Of a DNA stretch of 64,000 nt, positions 36,595 through 45,190 are shown one piece after another (within the stretch, counting starts at the first letter, position 1; each line of letters begins with the position of its first letter). The notes under the pieces were generated by a model, which did not search any database, had not been told where the DNA came from, and saw nothing but the letters and a program-made list of their open reading frames with translations. A program made the translations under genes and the position numbers. Origin of the DNA: Pseudomonas reactans (GTDB lineage: Bacteria; Pseudomonadota; Gammaproteobacteria; Pseudomonadales; Pseudomonadaceae); the NCBI RefSeq assembly GCF_013385825.1, contig NZ_JACAPG010000019.1, forward strand, positions 1 to 64,000, given 5' to 3'.

Positions 36595-37383
36595 TTACCG
36601 CTTCGGTGCCAGGTTCTCCAACTGTTGCGCACCGTTGACCCTGACTTGCAAGGGCTGGTCAGCCGACAGCCCATCCGGCACCGGCCAGCGCATGGTCGCG
36701 CCCGGCAACACGTAGCCCAACAGGCCGTCCACCAACGGTTTGGTCTGCCCGCCCTGTTTGAATGAAGCATCGGTGAGGCGCGCATGCACGGCGCCCTGGT
36801 TACGCACCTCGATATAGTTGCGCCCCGCCACCGTGACCTTGTGCCAGCTCAAGTCCGGCTTGCCGGCACCCTTGGGGTCGCGCTGGCGCGTGCTGTCTTC
36901 CTTGCTCCACAGGCCCGCGCCATAGGCAAACAGCGGCACCGAGTAGCGCATCTGGAAGCGAATCGCCGCTGCGGTGTTCTTGCCTTCCGGCGGCGTCGGC
37001 ACCTGCAAGGGCGAAGGGATTTCATCGATGATGATGCGGTAGGCCAACTCTTGCCCTGGTGGCACTTCGCGGGTGCGGGTCAGGCGTACGAGTTGTTTTT
37101 GCCCCGGCTCGATTCGCGCCACCGGCGGGCTGCCGATCACATCGCGCTGGTTCTGGTATTGCTCGTCGAAGCCGCTCTGGCTCCACGCGAACACACGAAT
37201 CTGCAGGCTCGCGGTTTCGCTCCCACGGTTTTCCAGCCACAACGCACTGGCCTGTTGATCGGCCTCCAGCACCGGGTCGATGGGCCAGATCAGCACCGAG
37301 CTGGCCGCCTGCACAAACCCCGCCGTGCACACGGCACTCAGGGCAATACCCGCGGCCCACAGCCGCCGGGAAGGTGAACGCAT
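36595..37383 (-). CDS. Periplasmic pilus chaperone (CsuC-like)
   Basis: 262 residues with a signal peptide (ends VQAA-SSVL) and two immunoglobulin-like domains of PapD type. Visible are SVLIWPIDPVLEADQQASALWLEN (G1 and F1 strands), VARIEPGQKQLVRLTR and LAYRIIIDEIP (PapD consensus). The chaperone donates a strand to each SCPU pilin until the usher takes over. It lies 52 bases upstream of the usher and 25 bases downstream of a pilin gene. Confidence 0.92.
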   Translation of the reverse strand: MRSPSRRLWAAGIALSAVCTAGFVQAASSVLIWPIDPVLEADQQASALWLENRGSETASLQIRVFAWSQSGFDEQYQNQRDVIGSPPVARIEPGQKQLVRLTRTREVPPGQELAYRIIIDEIPSPLQVPTPPEGKNTAAAIRFQMRYSVPLFAYGAGLWSKEDSTRQRDPKGAGKPDLSWHKVTVAGRNYIEVRNQGAVHARLTDASFKQGGQTKPLVDGLLGYVLPGATMRWPVPDGLSADQPLQVRVNGAQQLENLAPKR

Positions 37384-37408
37384 AACCCCACTCCTTTTAC
37401 CGATAGCC

Positions 37409-37897
37409 TTACCACGTCAGCTGCACCTGCAGCGTGTCGCTGTATGTCCCCCCAGGCTGATTGCCCGGCAATTGCACCCGCCCGTAAATGGGCAGGTTGA
37501 TGTTGTTGGCATCGCTGTAGGCCACATTGACGCTTTGGCCAATCCCCAGGCTTTGGCTGAATGCCGCATCCCGAAACAGCTGGTAAGCCACCCGCGCGCT
37601 GCCGCTGTTGAGCTGCAGATTGCGCCCGGTGCTGCTGTGCAGGCCGCCGTCGACGCTCATGCTCAGCGTCACCCCCGGCGTGCATTGCAAGGTGACGCCC
37701 CCGGTCAGCGCCGCCGTGACCGTGCTGGAGGCCAGGGCCGAATAACTGCCGTAGGTCAGCGTGCCGTAATTGGAGCCCCCGCCCACAATCAGGCAACCCG
37801 GCGTGATAGTCGCGCTCACCTGGAAGCTCTGGCTGGTCACCGCCGACAACGGCAGCGGCACCGCCAGCCCACAGGCCAGCAACGCTCTGAGCCACAT
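37409..37897 (-). CDS. SCPU pilus subunit 4
   Basis: 162 residues: a signal peptide (about 1-20, LPLSA-VTSQ) and one SCPU domain with two Cys (CLIVGGGSNYGTL, LQCTPGVTLSM) and a terminal DTLQVQLTW strand. It resembles CsuA/B-type major pilin or minor subunits of archaic pili. It is the gene just before the chaperone. Confidence 0.85.
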   Translation of the reverse strand: MWLRALLACGLAVPLPLSAVTSQSFQVSATITPGCLIVGGGSNYGTLTYGSYSALASSTVTAALTGGVTLQCTPGVTLSMSVDGGLHSSTGRNLQLNSGSARVAYQLFRDAAFSQSLGIGQSVNVAYSDANNINLPIYGRVQLPGNQPGGTYSDTLQVQLTW

Positions 37898-37899
37898 CG

Positions 37900-38442
37900 C
37901 TAGAACGTCAGCTCCACGGCCACGGTGTCGGTGTAGGTGCCGGCTGGCAGCCCCGCCTTGCCCACCGCCCGACCGTAGAGGTTGACGGTCTGCGCCACGC
38001 CGGTACTGGTGGCGAGCGTGATCACGCCGTCAATCGCCAACAGCGCAGAGTGGCCGCTGTCGGTGTAGAAGTCGTAGGGCACGAAGTTGCCCGCACCGTC
38101 GGCCAATGCACGGCTGCCACCGGGGGACGCGCCGTCATGGGCACCGGCGCGCACCTTGACCGCTGGCGTGGTGCCGCTGGAGCACAGGATCGATAACGCG
38201 CCACCGGTGCCAGTACCGCCGAGCAACTGGGCATCGGCGTTGGTGAACAGGCTGTTGGTGGTGCCGAAGTTCAAGCTACCGAAGTTCAACCCGGTCGCCG
38301 CGCCGGAACCGTTGACCTGGCAACTGGCGATCAATATCAGGCTGGAGGTGATCTGCCCGGTGACCGTGGTTGCCGCATTGAGGTTGGAGGCCATTGCCAG
38401 CCCCAGCGCGCAAGCGCCCAATCGCGAAACAAGTACATGCAT
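37900..38442 (-). CDS. SCPU pilus subunit 3
   Basis: 180 residues. The ATG at 38442 is preferred over the one at 38451 because AAGAGG lies at proper distance from it. The signal peptide ends at NAATTV; the SCPU domain has paired Cys (ASCQVNGSGAATGLNFGSL, LSILCSSGTTPAV) and ends GTYTDTVAVELTF. Subunit of the same pilus; its stop is three bases before the next gene. Confidence 0.85.
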   Translation of the reverse strand: MHVLVSRLGACALGLAMASNLNAATTVTGQITSSLILIASCQVNGSGAATGLNFGSLNFGTTNSLFTNADAQLLGGTGTGGALSILCSSGTTPAVKVRAGAHDGASPGGSRALADGAGNFVPYDFYTDSGHSALLAIDGVITLATSTGVAQTVNLYGRAVGKAGLPAGTYTDTVAVELTF

Positions 38443-38460
38443 GGTGTTCATCCTCTTGAG

Positions 38461-39003
38461 TTACCAGTCCAGTGTCACCGTCAACGTGTCGGTGTAGATC
38501 CCTGCCGGTAAGGCACTGGTATTTGCCACCACGGAGCCAAACACCGGGATCGGTATCTGGGTGCCCTTGGCTACGACAAAATTGCGTTGCTGGCCGATGC
38601 TGTAGGTGCTGCGGCCCTGTGGATCGGCGGACAGCCGATACGGAATCATCTGACGCCCATTGCTCAGGCGCCGCGTAGTGCCATCACCGTTGGTGCCGCC
38701 GTCGATAGTCACGGTGAAGCTTGAGACCGAGGGGTTGCACGACACCGCCAGCGGCGCCTTGTCGCCGTCGGAGACCGCTGCGCCCAGCGTGTTGTTCCAG
38801 GTCGGGCCCTGGCTGCCGAAGTCGAGCAGCGCCGTGCCGCCCGTGGGGTTGACCGGCGCGCTCTCGACGCCTTTGCTCACTTCACAACTGGCGGTGATCA
38901 CCAGTCGCGCCTGGATAAACCCGGTGGCGACAGCCGCCTGCACGTCATCCGCCAGCATCAGCAGGCCTCCCATGGCCATCACGGCCAGATAGCGGCTTAC
39001 CAT
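38461..39003 (-). CDS. SCPU pilus subunit 2
   Basis: 180 residues with signal peptide (ends DVQA-AVATGF), one SCPU domain (SCEVSKGVESAPVNPTGGTALLDFG, VSCNPSVSSFTVTIDGG) and terminal TDTLTVTLDW. Its start overlaps the stop of the first subunit by seven bases, so translation is coupled. Confidence 0.86.
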   Translation of the reverse strand: MVSRYLAVMAMGGLLMLADDVQAAVATGFIQARLVITASCEVSKGVESAPVNPTGGTALLDFGSQGPTWNNTLGAAVSDGDKAPLAVSCNPSVSSFTVTIDGGTNGDGTTRRLSNGRQMIPYRLSADPQGRSTYSIGQQRNFVVAKGTQIPIPVFGSVVANTSALPAGIYTDTLTVTLDW

Positions 39004-39521
39004 GTGACCGTGACCTTGAGCAGGTCGGTGTAGCGGCCGACGGCGGGGATGTCCTTGAGCGGCTCGATGCGGCCATACAGCGGCAGATCAACGAAGCCTG
39101 CGTCCGGCACGCGACCACTGATCGGCACATCCACCGGCAACGGCACGCGCCGCGCGGCGTCGGCATAAATGCGATAGGGAATGGGTTTGATCGAAGGGGT
39201 GGCGCTGAGGTAGCGCACTTCACCGGTACCGCCATGCAGCCCGCCATCCACGCGCACCTGATACGGCGTGTCGGGGTTGCACTCCAGGCGCGGCTGGCGT
39301 TGGCTGATCAGTGCCGCACTCAGGGGCCCGGCCGGGTCATCCAGACGCGCGCCGCTGCCAAAATCCAGTACGCCAAGTTGCTCGATGCCAGCACTGCGGG
39401 TGGTGCCCACCAACTGGCAGCCCCGCTGCACGTCGATACGCACCTCCACCTGGAGTTGTGCCCCGAAAGCCGTGCTGCAGAGCATCGCGCCCATGACTGC
39501 CAATACTGCTCGTCCCTTCAC
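38997..39521 (-). CDS. SCPU pilus subunit 1 (first gene of operon)
   Basis: 174 residues; start GTG at 39521 (product MKGRAVLAVMGAMLC). The signal peptide ends AFGA-QLQ, followed by one SCPU domain with Cys pair RGCQLVGTT and RLECNPDTPYQVRVDGG and the end TDLLKVTVTW. As the first gene of the operon it is the best candidate for an abundant shaft subunit, by analogy with csuA/B. The 188 bases upstream hold the operon promoter, which I could not define further. Confidence 0.85.
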   Translation of the reverse strand: MKGRAVLAVMGAMLCSTAFGAQLQVEVRIDVQRGCQLVGTTRSAGIEQLGVLDFGSGARLDDPAGPLSAALISQRQPRLECNPDTPYQVRVDGGLHGGTGEVRYLSATPSIKPIPYRIYADAARRVPLPVDVPISGRVPDAGFVDLPLYGRIEPLKDIPAVGRYTDLLKVTVTW

Positions 39522-39709
39522 TGCCCCAAATCCTTGTACAGGGGTAACTGCTGTGTAGGAGGTTAGTCACTCAACGAGAAACTGCCAGTCTGGGCAGCTT
39601 TGCAAGCGTGACATGCCGTTTCGAGATAGCGGGCAGCGCCCTTCTCTATTGGTCAAAACGCAGCAGTCGCCCTAAAGTGAGCGACCATTGAAATACAGAG
39701 TGACTCGCA

Positions 39710-40804
39710 TTGGCCGCGCTTTCCCTGATCCGTCGCCTGCTCGGCAAGAAAACCGACGCCCCTGACGCCTCGCCTATACCCGCGTTCTTCCAGCAAAAAG
39801 CCGAGCAACAGGGTTATACCCTCAGCGCCGGCCAAACCCGCGCCATCGCCGCCTTGGCCCGAGAAACCCAGCACCTGCTCACCGGCCAGCCCACCCGCAG
39901 CCTGTACCTGTACGGGCCGGTTGGGCGCGGCAAAAGCTGGTTGCTGGACGGTTTTTTCCAAGCGTTGCCGATTACCGAGAAGCAGCGCGTGCATTTCCAT
40001 GACTTTTTCGCGCGCCTGCATCGCGGCATGTTCACGCATCGTGAACAGGACGATGCCCTGGCCGTGACCCTCGATGAACTGCTGACGGACTGCCGGGTGT
40101 TGTGTTTCGACGAGTTTCACGTCCACGACATCGGCGACGCGATGCTGATCACGCGGCTGTTCAAAGCCCTGTTCCAACGCGGTGTGCTGGTGCTGGTGAC
40201 GTCCAATTATGCGCCACAGGGGCTGCTGCCCAACCCGCTGTACCACGAGCGTTTCAAGCCGGTGATCGACCTGATCGATGCGCGCATGGAGGTATTGGAA
40301 GTCAGTTCGCCCCAGGATTTCCGCAGCCTGCCCCAGGCCCAAAGCACACAACGCTTTACCAGCGGTCAGTACGTTTGGCCGGGGACTGCGCGCCAGCGCG
40401 AAGCCTTGGATCTTCCCGCTGCCGACTGCCCGCCACAGCCCCTGGCCGTCGGTAATCGGACATTGATCTGCCGTCACCGCGCAGGCCGCTCCATCGCCTT
40501 CACCTTCAGCGATCTTTGCGAGCAGTTGACCGCAGTCATGGACTACCTGCTGCTGTGCCAGGACTACGACCACTGGGTCATCGACGGCCTGCCTCAACTG
40601 GCGGACTGCCCGATCGCCGTGCAGCAACGCTTTATCAACCTGGTGGACGTGCTCTACGATCGGGACAAGCACCTGATCCTGATCGGCGCGCAGCCCCTCG
40701 CCATTGCCCTGGGCGGCCAGGCCATCGACCTGGCCCGCACCGCCAGCCGTCTGGGACAATTGCAACAGGCTGACCCGCAACCGGCACCCGACCCGGTATC
40801 ATGA
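39710..40804 (+). CDS. AFG1/ZapE-family ATPase
   Basis: 364 residues, AAA+-like ATPase of the AFG1/ZapE family (cell-division or mitochondrial-type quality control). Walker A is GPVGRGKS at residues 69-76, Walker B LCFDEFHVHD at 131-140, then a sensor region LVTSNYAP. The start appears to be TTG at 39710; no ATG fits the family N-terminus. The LRR-kinase gene begins 39 bases after the stop, so the two may form an operon. ZapE in E. coli binds FtsZ; whether this copy does is inference, and the genome may carry another paralogue. Confidence 0.85.
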   Translation: MAALSLIRRLLGKKTDAPDASPIPAFFQQKAEQQGYTLSAGQTRAIAALARETQHLLTGQPTRSLYLYGPVGRGKSWLLDGFFQALPITEKQRVHFHDFFARLHRGMFTHREQDDALAVTLDELLTDCRVLCFDEFHVHDIGDAMLITRLFKALFQRGVLVLVTSNYAPQGLLPNPLYHERFKPVIDLIDARMEVLEVSSPQDFRSLPQAQSTQRFTSGQYVWPGTARQREALDLPAADCPPQPLAVGNRTLICRHRAGRSIAFTFSDLCEQLTAVMDYLLLCQDYDHWVIDGLPQLADCPIAVQQRFINLVDVLYDRDKHLILIGAQPLAIALGGQAIDLARTASRLGQLQQADPQPAPDPVS

Positions 40805-40843
40805 GCGCCATTGATGCCCCTTTGCCGAGTGACCACCCCGTTC

Positions 40844-42127
40844 ATGCATACCCTCGCCCAACTCAAGGCCGGCCAACTGGCCGGTATCACGCGCCTGGAC
40901 TTGTCCTGCGGGCTGACCGAATTTCCCCGGGAAATCTTCGAACTGGCCGACTCCCTGGAGATCCTCAATCTCAGCGGCAACGCCCTGAACAGCCTGCCCG
41001 ACGACCTGCACCGGCTGCCGCACCTGCGCGTGCTGTTCTGCTCGGACAACCGGTTCACCGAGCTGCCGGCTTGCTTGGGCCAATGCGCCAAACTGAGCAT
41101 GATCGGCTTCAAGGCCAACCAGATCAGCCACGTGCCCGCCGCCGCGCTGCCGCCGTTGTTGCGCTGGCTGATCCTGACCGATAACCGCATCAGCCAGTTG
41201 CCCGACGAACTGGGCAAGCGACCACTCCTGCAAAAACTGATGCTGGCCGGCAACCAACTGGCGCACCTGCCAGAAAGCCTGGCGAACTGCCATAACCTCG
41301 AATTGCTGCGCATCGCTTCCAACCGCTTCACCCAACTGCCGGAATGGCTACTGACACTGCCAAGCCTGACTTGGCTGGCCTATGCCGGTAACCCGGTGGA
41401 AATGGCCGTGGACGTAACGGGTGATGACGCTACGCCGAACATTCCCTGGCCAGAGCTGGAACTGGCCGAAGTCCTTGGCGAAGGCGCTTCCGGCATTATC
41501 CGCAAGGCCCTGTGGAAACCGTCAGGCCAGCCCGTTGCGGTCAAACTCTACAAAGGCACCATCACCAGCGATGGCTCGCCGCTGCACGAAATGCAGGCCT
41601 GTATCGCTGCCGGGCTGCACCCCAACCTGATCAAGGTAGAGGGCCGCGTGGTCGGCCACCCGGATGACCAGGCCGCACTGGTCATGGACCTGATCGACCT
41701 GAGCTACCGCAACCTCGCGGCGCTACCGAGCCTGGCGTCTTGCACTCGCGACATCTATGAACCGGGTACCCGCTTCAGCGTTGAAGTGGCGCTGCGCATG
41801 GCGCGGGGCATCGCTTCGGTCGCCGCGCACCTGCACCGGCACGGCATCACTCACGGTGACCTGTATGGCCACAATATCCTGTGGAATGCAGCCGGCGACT
41901 GCTTGCTGGGGGATTTTGGCGCGGCATCGTTCCATGCCACAGCGGATAGCGTGGAAACCAGGGCGTTGCAGCGGATTGAAGTGCGGGCGTTCGGGATTTT
42001 ACTGGGGGAATTGTTGGAGCGGGTTGAAGGACAGGTGAGCAGCGAAATAGTCGAGCTGCAGAAAAGATGCTGTCAGCACGATGTGCTGGCACGGCCGAGC
42101 TTCAACGAAATAACGCAAATCCTGTAG
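40844..42127 (+). CDS. Leucine-rich-repeat protein kinase
   Basis: 427 residues. Residues about 14-185 are seven leucine-rich repeats (LEILNLSGNALNSLPDDL, LRVLFCSDNRFTELP, LQKLMLAGNQLAHLPESL). From about 205 there is a eukaryotic-like kinase domain: glycine loop GEGASG (212-217), Lys234 in VAVKLYKG, helix C Glu249, catalytic HGDLYGHN (Asp339, Asn344) and DFG (357-359). All catalytic residues are present, but the activation segment after DFG is very short and has no APE motif, and HGD replaces HRD. No membrane segment is seen, so it is cytosolic. The ATG at 40844 starts the first repeat cleanly. The combination recalls plant and amoebal LRR kinases; a signalling role is inferred. Confidence 0.88.
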   Translation: MHTLAQLKAGQLAGITRLDLSCGLTEFPREIFELADSLEILNLSGNALNSLPDDLHRLPHLRVLFCSDNRFTELPACLGQCAKLSMIGFKANQISHVPAAALPPLLRWLILTDNRISQLPDELGKRPLLQKLMLAGNQLAHLPESLANCHNLELLRIASNRFTQLPEWLLTLPSLTWLAYAGNPVEMAVDVTGDDATPNIPWPELELAEVLGEGASGIIRKALWKPSGQPVAVKLYKGTITSDGSPLHEMQACIAAGLHPNLIKVEGRVVGHPDDQAALVMDLIDLSYRNLAALPSLASCTRDIYEPGTRFSVEVALRMARGIASVAAHLHRHGITHGDLYGHNILWNAAGDCLLGDFGAASFHATADSVETRALQRIEVRAFGILLGELLERVEGQVSSEIVELQKRCCQHDVLARPSFNEITQIL

Positions 42128-42192
42128 GAGCCCGGCTTGCCGGCGATGGCGTCCTTGAAACCACCATCGCCGGCAAGCCGGACGCCTACAAG
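42122..42192. repeat. REP inverted pair
   Basis: CTGTAGGAGCCCGGCTTGCCGGCGATGG and CCATCGCCGGCAAGCCGGACGCCTAC pair with a short loop. The left copy starts inside the stop codon region of the LRR-kinase gene. The spacer is shorter than in the other pairs. Confidence 0.9.
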
Positions 42193-42216
42193 GCATTGTC
42201 AGTCAGCACGTAAGCG

Positions 42217-42924
42217 TCAGCCAGCCAACCCGACAAACATATCCTGCACGTCATCGTGGTTGTCCAAGCCTTCGAGGAAGGCTTCAACCTCAGCCATCTG
42301 CTCGTCGCTCAAACCGCTCACCGGGTTTTTCGAGAGGTAACCCAGCTTGGCCGACAGCACGGTGAAACCCTGCTCCGGCAAGGCTTTTTGTACTGCGTCG
42401 AGGTCGGTGGTCTCGGTGATGAACAGGGTGGTGCCTTCTTCTTCACCCTCTTCGAAATCCTGGGCGCCGGCTTCGATAGCGGCCATTTCCGGATCGGCGT
42501 CCGGGCTGTCCGGCGAGGCTTCGATCAGGCCGACGTGGTTGAAGTCCCAGGCCACGGAACCGGAAGCGCCCAGTTGGCCCTTGCGGAAGGCCACGCGGAT
42601 TTCCGCCACGGTACGGTTGATGTTGTCGGTCACGCACTCGACGATCAGCGGCACCTGGTGCGGCGCGAAGCCTTCGTAGGTCACGCGGTGGTATTGCACG
42701 GTTTCGCCGAGCAGACCGGCGCCTTTCTTGATGGCGCGGTCCAGGGTTTCCTTGGGCATCGAGGCCTTTTTGGCCTGTTCCACCACCAGACGCAGGTGGG
42801 CGTTGGTGGAGGTGTCGGCGCCGTTGCGGGCGGCGATGGTGATTTCTTTCACCAGCTTGCCGAAAATCTTGCCCTTGGCATTGGCTGCCGCTTCTTTATG
42901 TTTGACTTTCCACTGTGCGCCCAT
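42217..42924 (-). CDS. YebC/PmpR-like regulatory protein (YeeN type)
   Basis: 235 residues matching the YebC/PmpR family. It starts MGAQWKVKHKEAAANAKGK, which is typical of the YeeN branch, and continues with FGKLVKEITIAARNGADTSTN, MPKETLDRAIKKGAG and the acidic domain with DFEEGEEEGTTLF. Relatives bind DNA or assist translation of proline stretches; the branch here is less studied. It stands alone between a REP pair and the LysR gene of the phosphonate cluster. Confidence 0.92.
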   Translation of the reverse strand: MGAQWKVKHKEAAANAKGKIFGKLVKEITIAARNGADTSTNAHLRLVVEQAKKASMPKETLDRAIKKGAGLLGETVQYHRVTYEGFAPHQVPLIVECVTDNINRTVAEIRVAFRKGQLGASGSVAWDFNHVGLIEASPDSPDADPEMAAIEAGAQDFEEGEEEGTTLFITETTDLDAVQKALPEQGFTVLSAKLGYLSKNPVSGLSDEQMAEVEAFLEGLDNHDDVQDMFVGLAG

Positions 42925-43023
42925 GACTCACTCTCTTCTGTCCATCGCGCCCAAACGTCTACTGGCCGGCGCTTTGGGGGCAGAGTTTATAGCGCAAAAA
43001 CGCAACGTTCCACCAAAAAACCG

Positions 43024-43881
43024 TCAGGGCGCCAACTCGAAAAACGCCTGAATCAAGCGCAACGAGCGACGCCGCTCCATGCAGCCGAGCATGTGCCGGT
43101 TCACCAGCCCATCGCCCTGGATCGGTACGGCGCGCACCCGCGGGTCCGGGCTGACCTCCATCGACGAGACCACGCCCACGCCCAACTCAGCGGCCACGGC
43201 TTCGGTCACCGCCTCACGGCTGTCCAGTTCCAGCAGCACCTTAGGCTGTACACCGGCAGCCTGGCAGGCGTCATCGAACGTACGCCGGGTGATGGAACTC
43301 GGCTCGCGCAGCACCATGATCACCTCATTGAGTTGTTCCAGGCGGATACCCTTGGGCAGCGCCGCCCACGGGTGACTGGCCGGCACCAGCGCGCAAATCC
43401 GTGATTCGCTCAGAGGCTGCAGGTGTAGGCCATTGCGTGGCTCCACCTCCGTCAGCACTGCGACATCCGCATGCTCGGACAACAACGCCGCCAAGGTTTC
43501 CTGGGCGTTGCCCAGGCGCAGGTTCACGGTGATGCCGGGGTAGCGCGCACGCAAGCTGGCGATCATCGGCATCACCAGGTGCGGGCCGTCGGCTGCGACT
43601 TCCAGGCGCCCGATGAGCAATTGGCGATTGGCCTCCAGCATCGTCTGCGCTTCGTCCACCAGGCCGAAGATGGCCCGGGTGATCGCCGCCAACCGCGCGC
43701 CCTCCTCCGTCAATTCCACGCGCCTGGCGGTGCGGCGCAGCAGCGGAATCTGGTAGTGCTCTTCCAGTGCCTTGATATGCCCGGTCACCGCCGGCTGGCT
43801 GATGAACAACCGCGCCGCCGCACGGGTAAAACTGCCCTCGCGGGCCACGGCATCGAATGCACGCAGTTGAAACAGGTTCAT
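43024..43881 (-). CDS. LysR regulator of the phosphonate (phnWX) genes
   Basis: 285 residues: winged helix at 1-60 (LFQLRAFDAVAREGSFTRAAARLFISQPAVTGHIKALEE) and a LysR effector domain. The ATG at 43881 was chosen because the family starts there. It diverges from phnW with a 110-base gap, and a LysR box (43882-43904) lies at its own start. In pseudomonads a LysR protein next to phnWX controls 2-aminoethylphosphonate use. Confidence 0.9.
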   Translation of the reverse strand: MNLFQLRAFDAVAREGSFTRAAARLFISQPAVTGHIKALEEHYQIPLLRRTARRVELTEEGARLAAITRAIFGLVDEAQTMLEANRQLLIGRLEVAADGPHLVMPMIASLRARYPGITVNLRLGNAQETLAALLSEHADVAVLTEVEPRNGLHLQPLSESRICALVPASHPWAALPKGIRLEQLNEVIMVLREPSSITRRTFDDACQAAGVQPKVLLELDSREAVTEAVAAELGVGVVSSMEVSPDPRVRAVPIQGDGLVNRHMLGCMERRRSLRLIQAFFELAP

Positions 43882-43904
43882 AGCTATCGGCCTCACTGAT
43901 AGCT
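43882..43904. promoter_or_regulatory. LysR box between the regulator and phnW
   Basis: AGCTATC and GATAGCT form a perfect inverted repeat with a nine-base spacer and the T-N11-A character of LysR sites. It abuts the LysR start codon and lies 88 bases before phnW. Confidence 0.78.
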
Positions 43905-43991
43905 CGCATAACAACAAACAATTTGATTGATGACAAGCCAAACTGCAATTTAGGCGCCGTAGATTCATCCGATGCTTCGCGAGGACTTGTA

Positions 43992-45140
43992 ATGACGACG
44001 CCCATCCTGCTCACGCCCGGCCCGCTGACCACCTCCGCCCGCACCCGCCAGGCCATGATGGTGGATTGGGGTTCATGGGACGACCGCTTCAACCAGCTCA
44101 CCGCCAGCGTCTGTGAGCAGTTGCTGGCAATCATCGACGGCGCGGCCAGCCACCATTGCGTACCGTTGCAAGGCAGCGGCACCTTCGCCGTCGAAGCTGC
44201 CATCGGCACCCTGGTGCCGCGCAACGGCAAGGTGTTGGTACTGATCAACGGTGCCTACGGCAAGCGACTGGCGAAAATCTGTGAAGTGTTGGGCCGCGAG
44301 TTCAGCACCTTTGAAACCGCCGAAGACCAACCCACTACCCCTGCCGATGTGGACCGTCTGCTGCAAGCCGACCCGGCCATCACGCACGTCGCGCTGATCC
44401 ATTGCGAAACCAGCACCGGCATCCTCAACCCGCTGGCCGAGATAGCCCAGGTCGTGAAAACCCACGGCAAGCGCCTGATCATCGATGCCATGAGTTCCTT
44501 TGGTGCGTTGCCGATCGATGCCCGCGCAGTGCCTTTCGACGCGTTGATCGCCGCGTCAGGCAAGTGCCTGGAAGGCGTGCCGGGGATGGGGTTTGTCTTC
44601 ACCGATAAACAGGCACTGGCTGCGGCCCAAGGCAATTGCCACTCCCTGGCGATGGACCTGTTCGACCAGCACGCCTACATGGCCAAGACCGGCCAATGGC
44701 GCTTCACCCCGCCGACCCATGTGGTGGCGGCCCTGCACGAAGCGCTGCTGCAATACGCCGAGGAAGGCGGCTTGCCCGCCCGTCATCAACGCTATGCGCG
44801 CAATTGCCACGCACTGCTCGACGGCATGGCCGAACTGGGCCTGCGCAGCTTCCTGCCGGCTGAAATCCAGGCGCCGATCATCGTTACGTTCCACGCCCCA
44901 CACGACCCGCGCTACCAGTTCAAGGACTTCTACGAACGGGTCAGGGCCAAGGGTTTCATACTGTACCCAGGCAAGTTGACTCAGGTGGAAACCTTCCGTG
45001 TGGGCTGCATCGGGCATGTGGATGCGACGGGCATGCATGCAGCCGTCGCCGCGATCGCGCAAGTACTGCAGGAAATGAATGTGCTCCAACCTGTGGGAGC
45101 CGGCTTGCCGGCGATCACCGGCGACGCGTTCCTTCTGTAA
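43992..45140 (+). CDS. phnW: 2-aminoethylphosphonate--pyruvate transaminase
   Basis: PLP-dependent class V aminotransferase producing phosphonoacetaldehyde and alanine. The 382-residue protein shows LLTPGPLTTSARTRQAMM, the IHCETSTGILNP loop and the PLP Lys191 in AASGKCLEGVPG. The ATG at 43992 matches the family start. The last 16 residues (from Pro367) are encoded by a REP element inserted at the 3' end and have no family counterpart; the normal protein ends near residue 366. Confidence 0.95.
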   Translation: MTTPILLTPGPLTTSARTRQAMMVDWGSWDDRFNQLTASVCEQLLAIIDGAASHHCVPLQGSGTFAVEAAIGTLVPRNGKVLVLINGAYGKRLAKICEVLGREFSTFETAEDQPTTPADVDRLLQADPAITHVALIHCETSTGILNPLAEIAQVVKTHGKRLIIDAMSSFGALPIDARAVPFDALIAASGKCLEGVPGMGFVFTDKQALAAAQGNCHSLAMDLFDQHAYMAKTGQWRFTPPTHVVAALHEALLQYAEEGGLPARHQRYARNCHALLDGMAELGLRSFLPAEIQAPIIVTFHAPHDPRYQFKDFYERVRAKGFILYPGKLTQVETFRVGCIGHVDATGMHAAVAAIAQVLQEMNVLQPVGAGLPAITGDAFLL

Positions 45141-45182
45141 AACCTCATTTTCGTTCATCGCTGGCAAGCCAGCTCCTACAGG
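45091..45182. repeat. REP inverted pair at the phnW 3' end
   Basis: CTGTGGGAGCCGGCTTGCCGGCGATC at the left lies inside the phnW frame. The right copy CATCGCTGGCAAGCCAGCTCCTACAG ends nine bases before the phnX start. Confidence 0.9.
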
Positions 45183-45190
45183 ATTTGTGT

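Noticed and set aside
11016..45182. CRISPR-like repeats
   Set aside because: The repeated units are scattered REP palindromes, not regularly spaced direct repeats with unique spacers.
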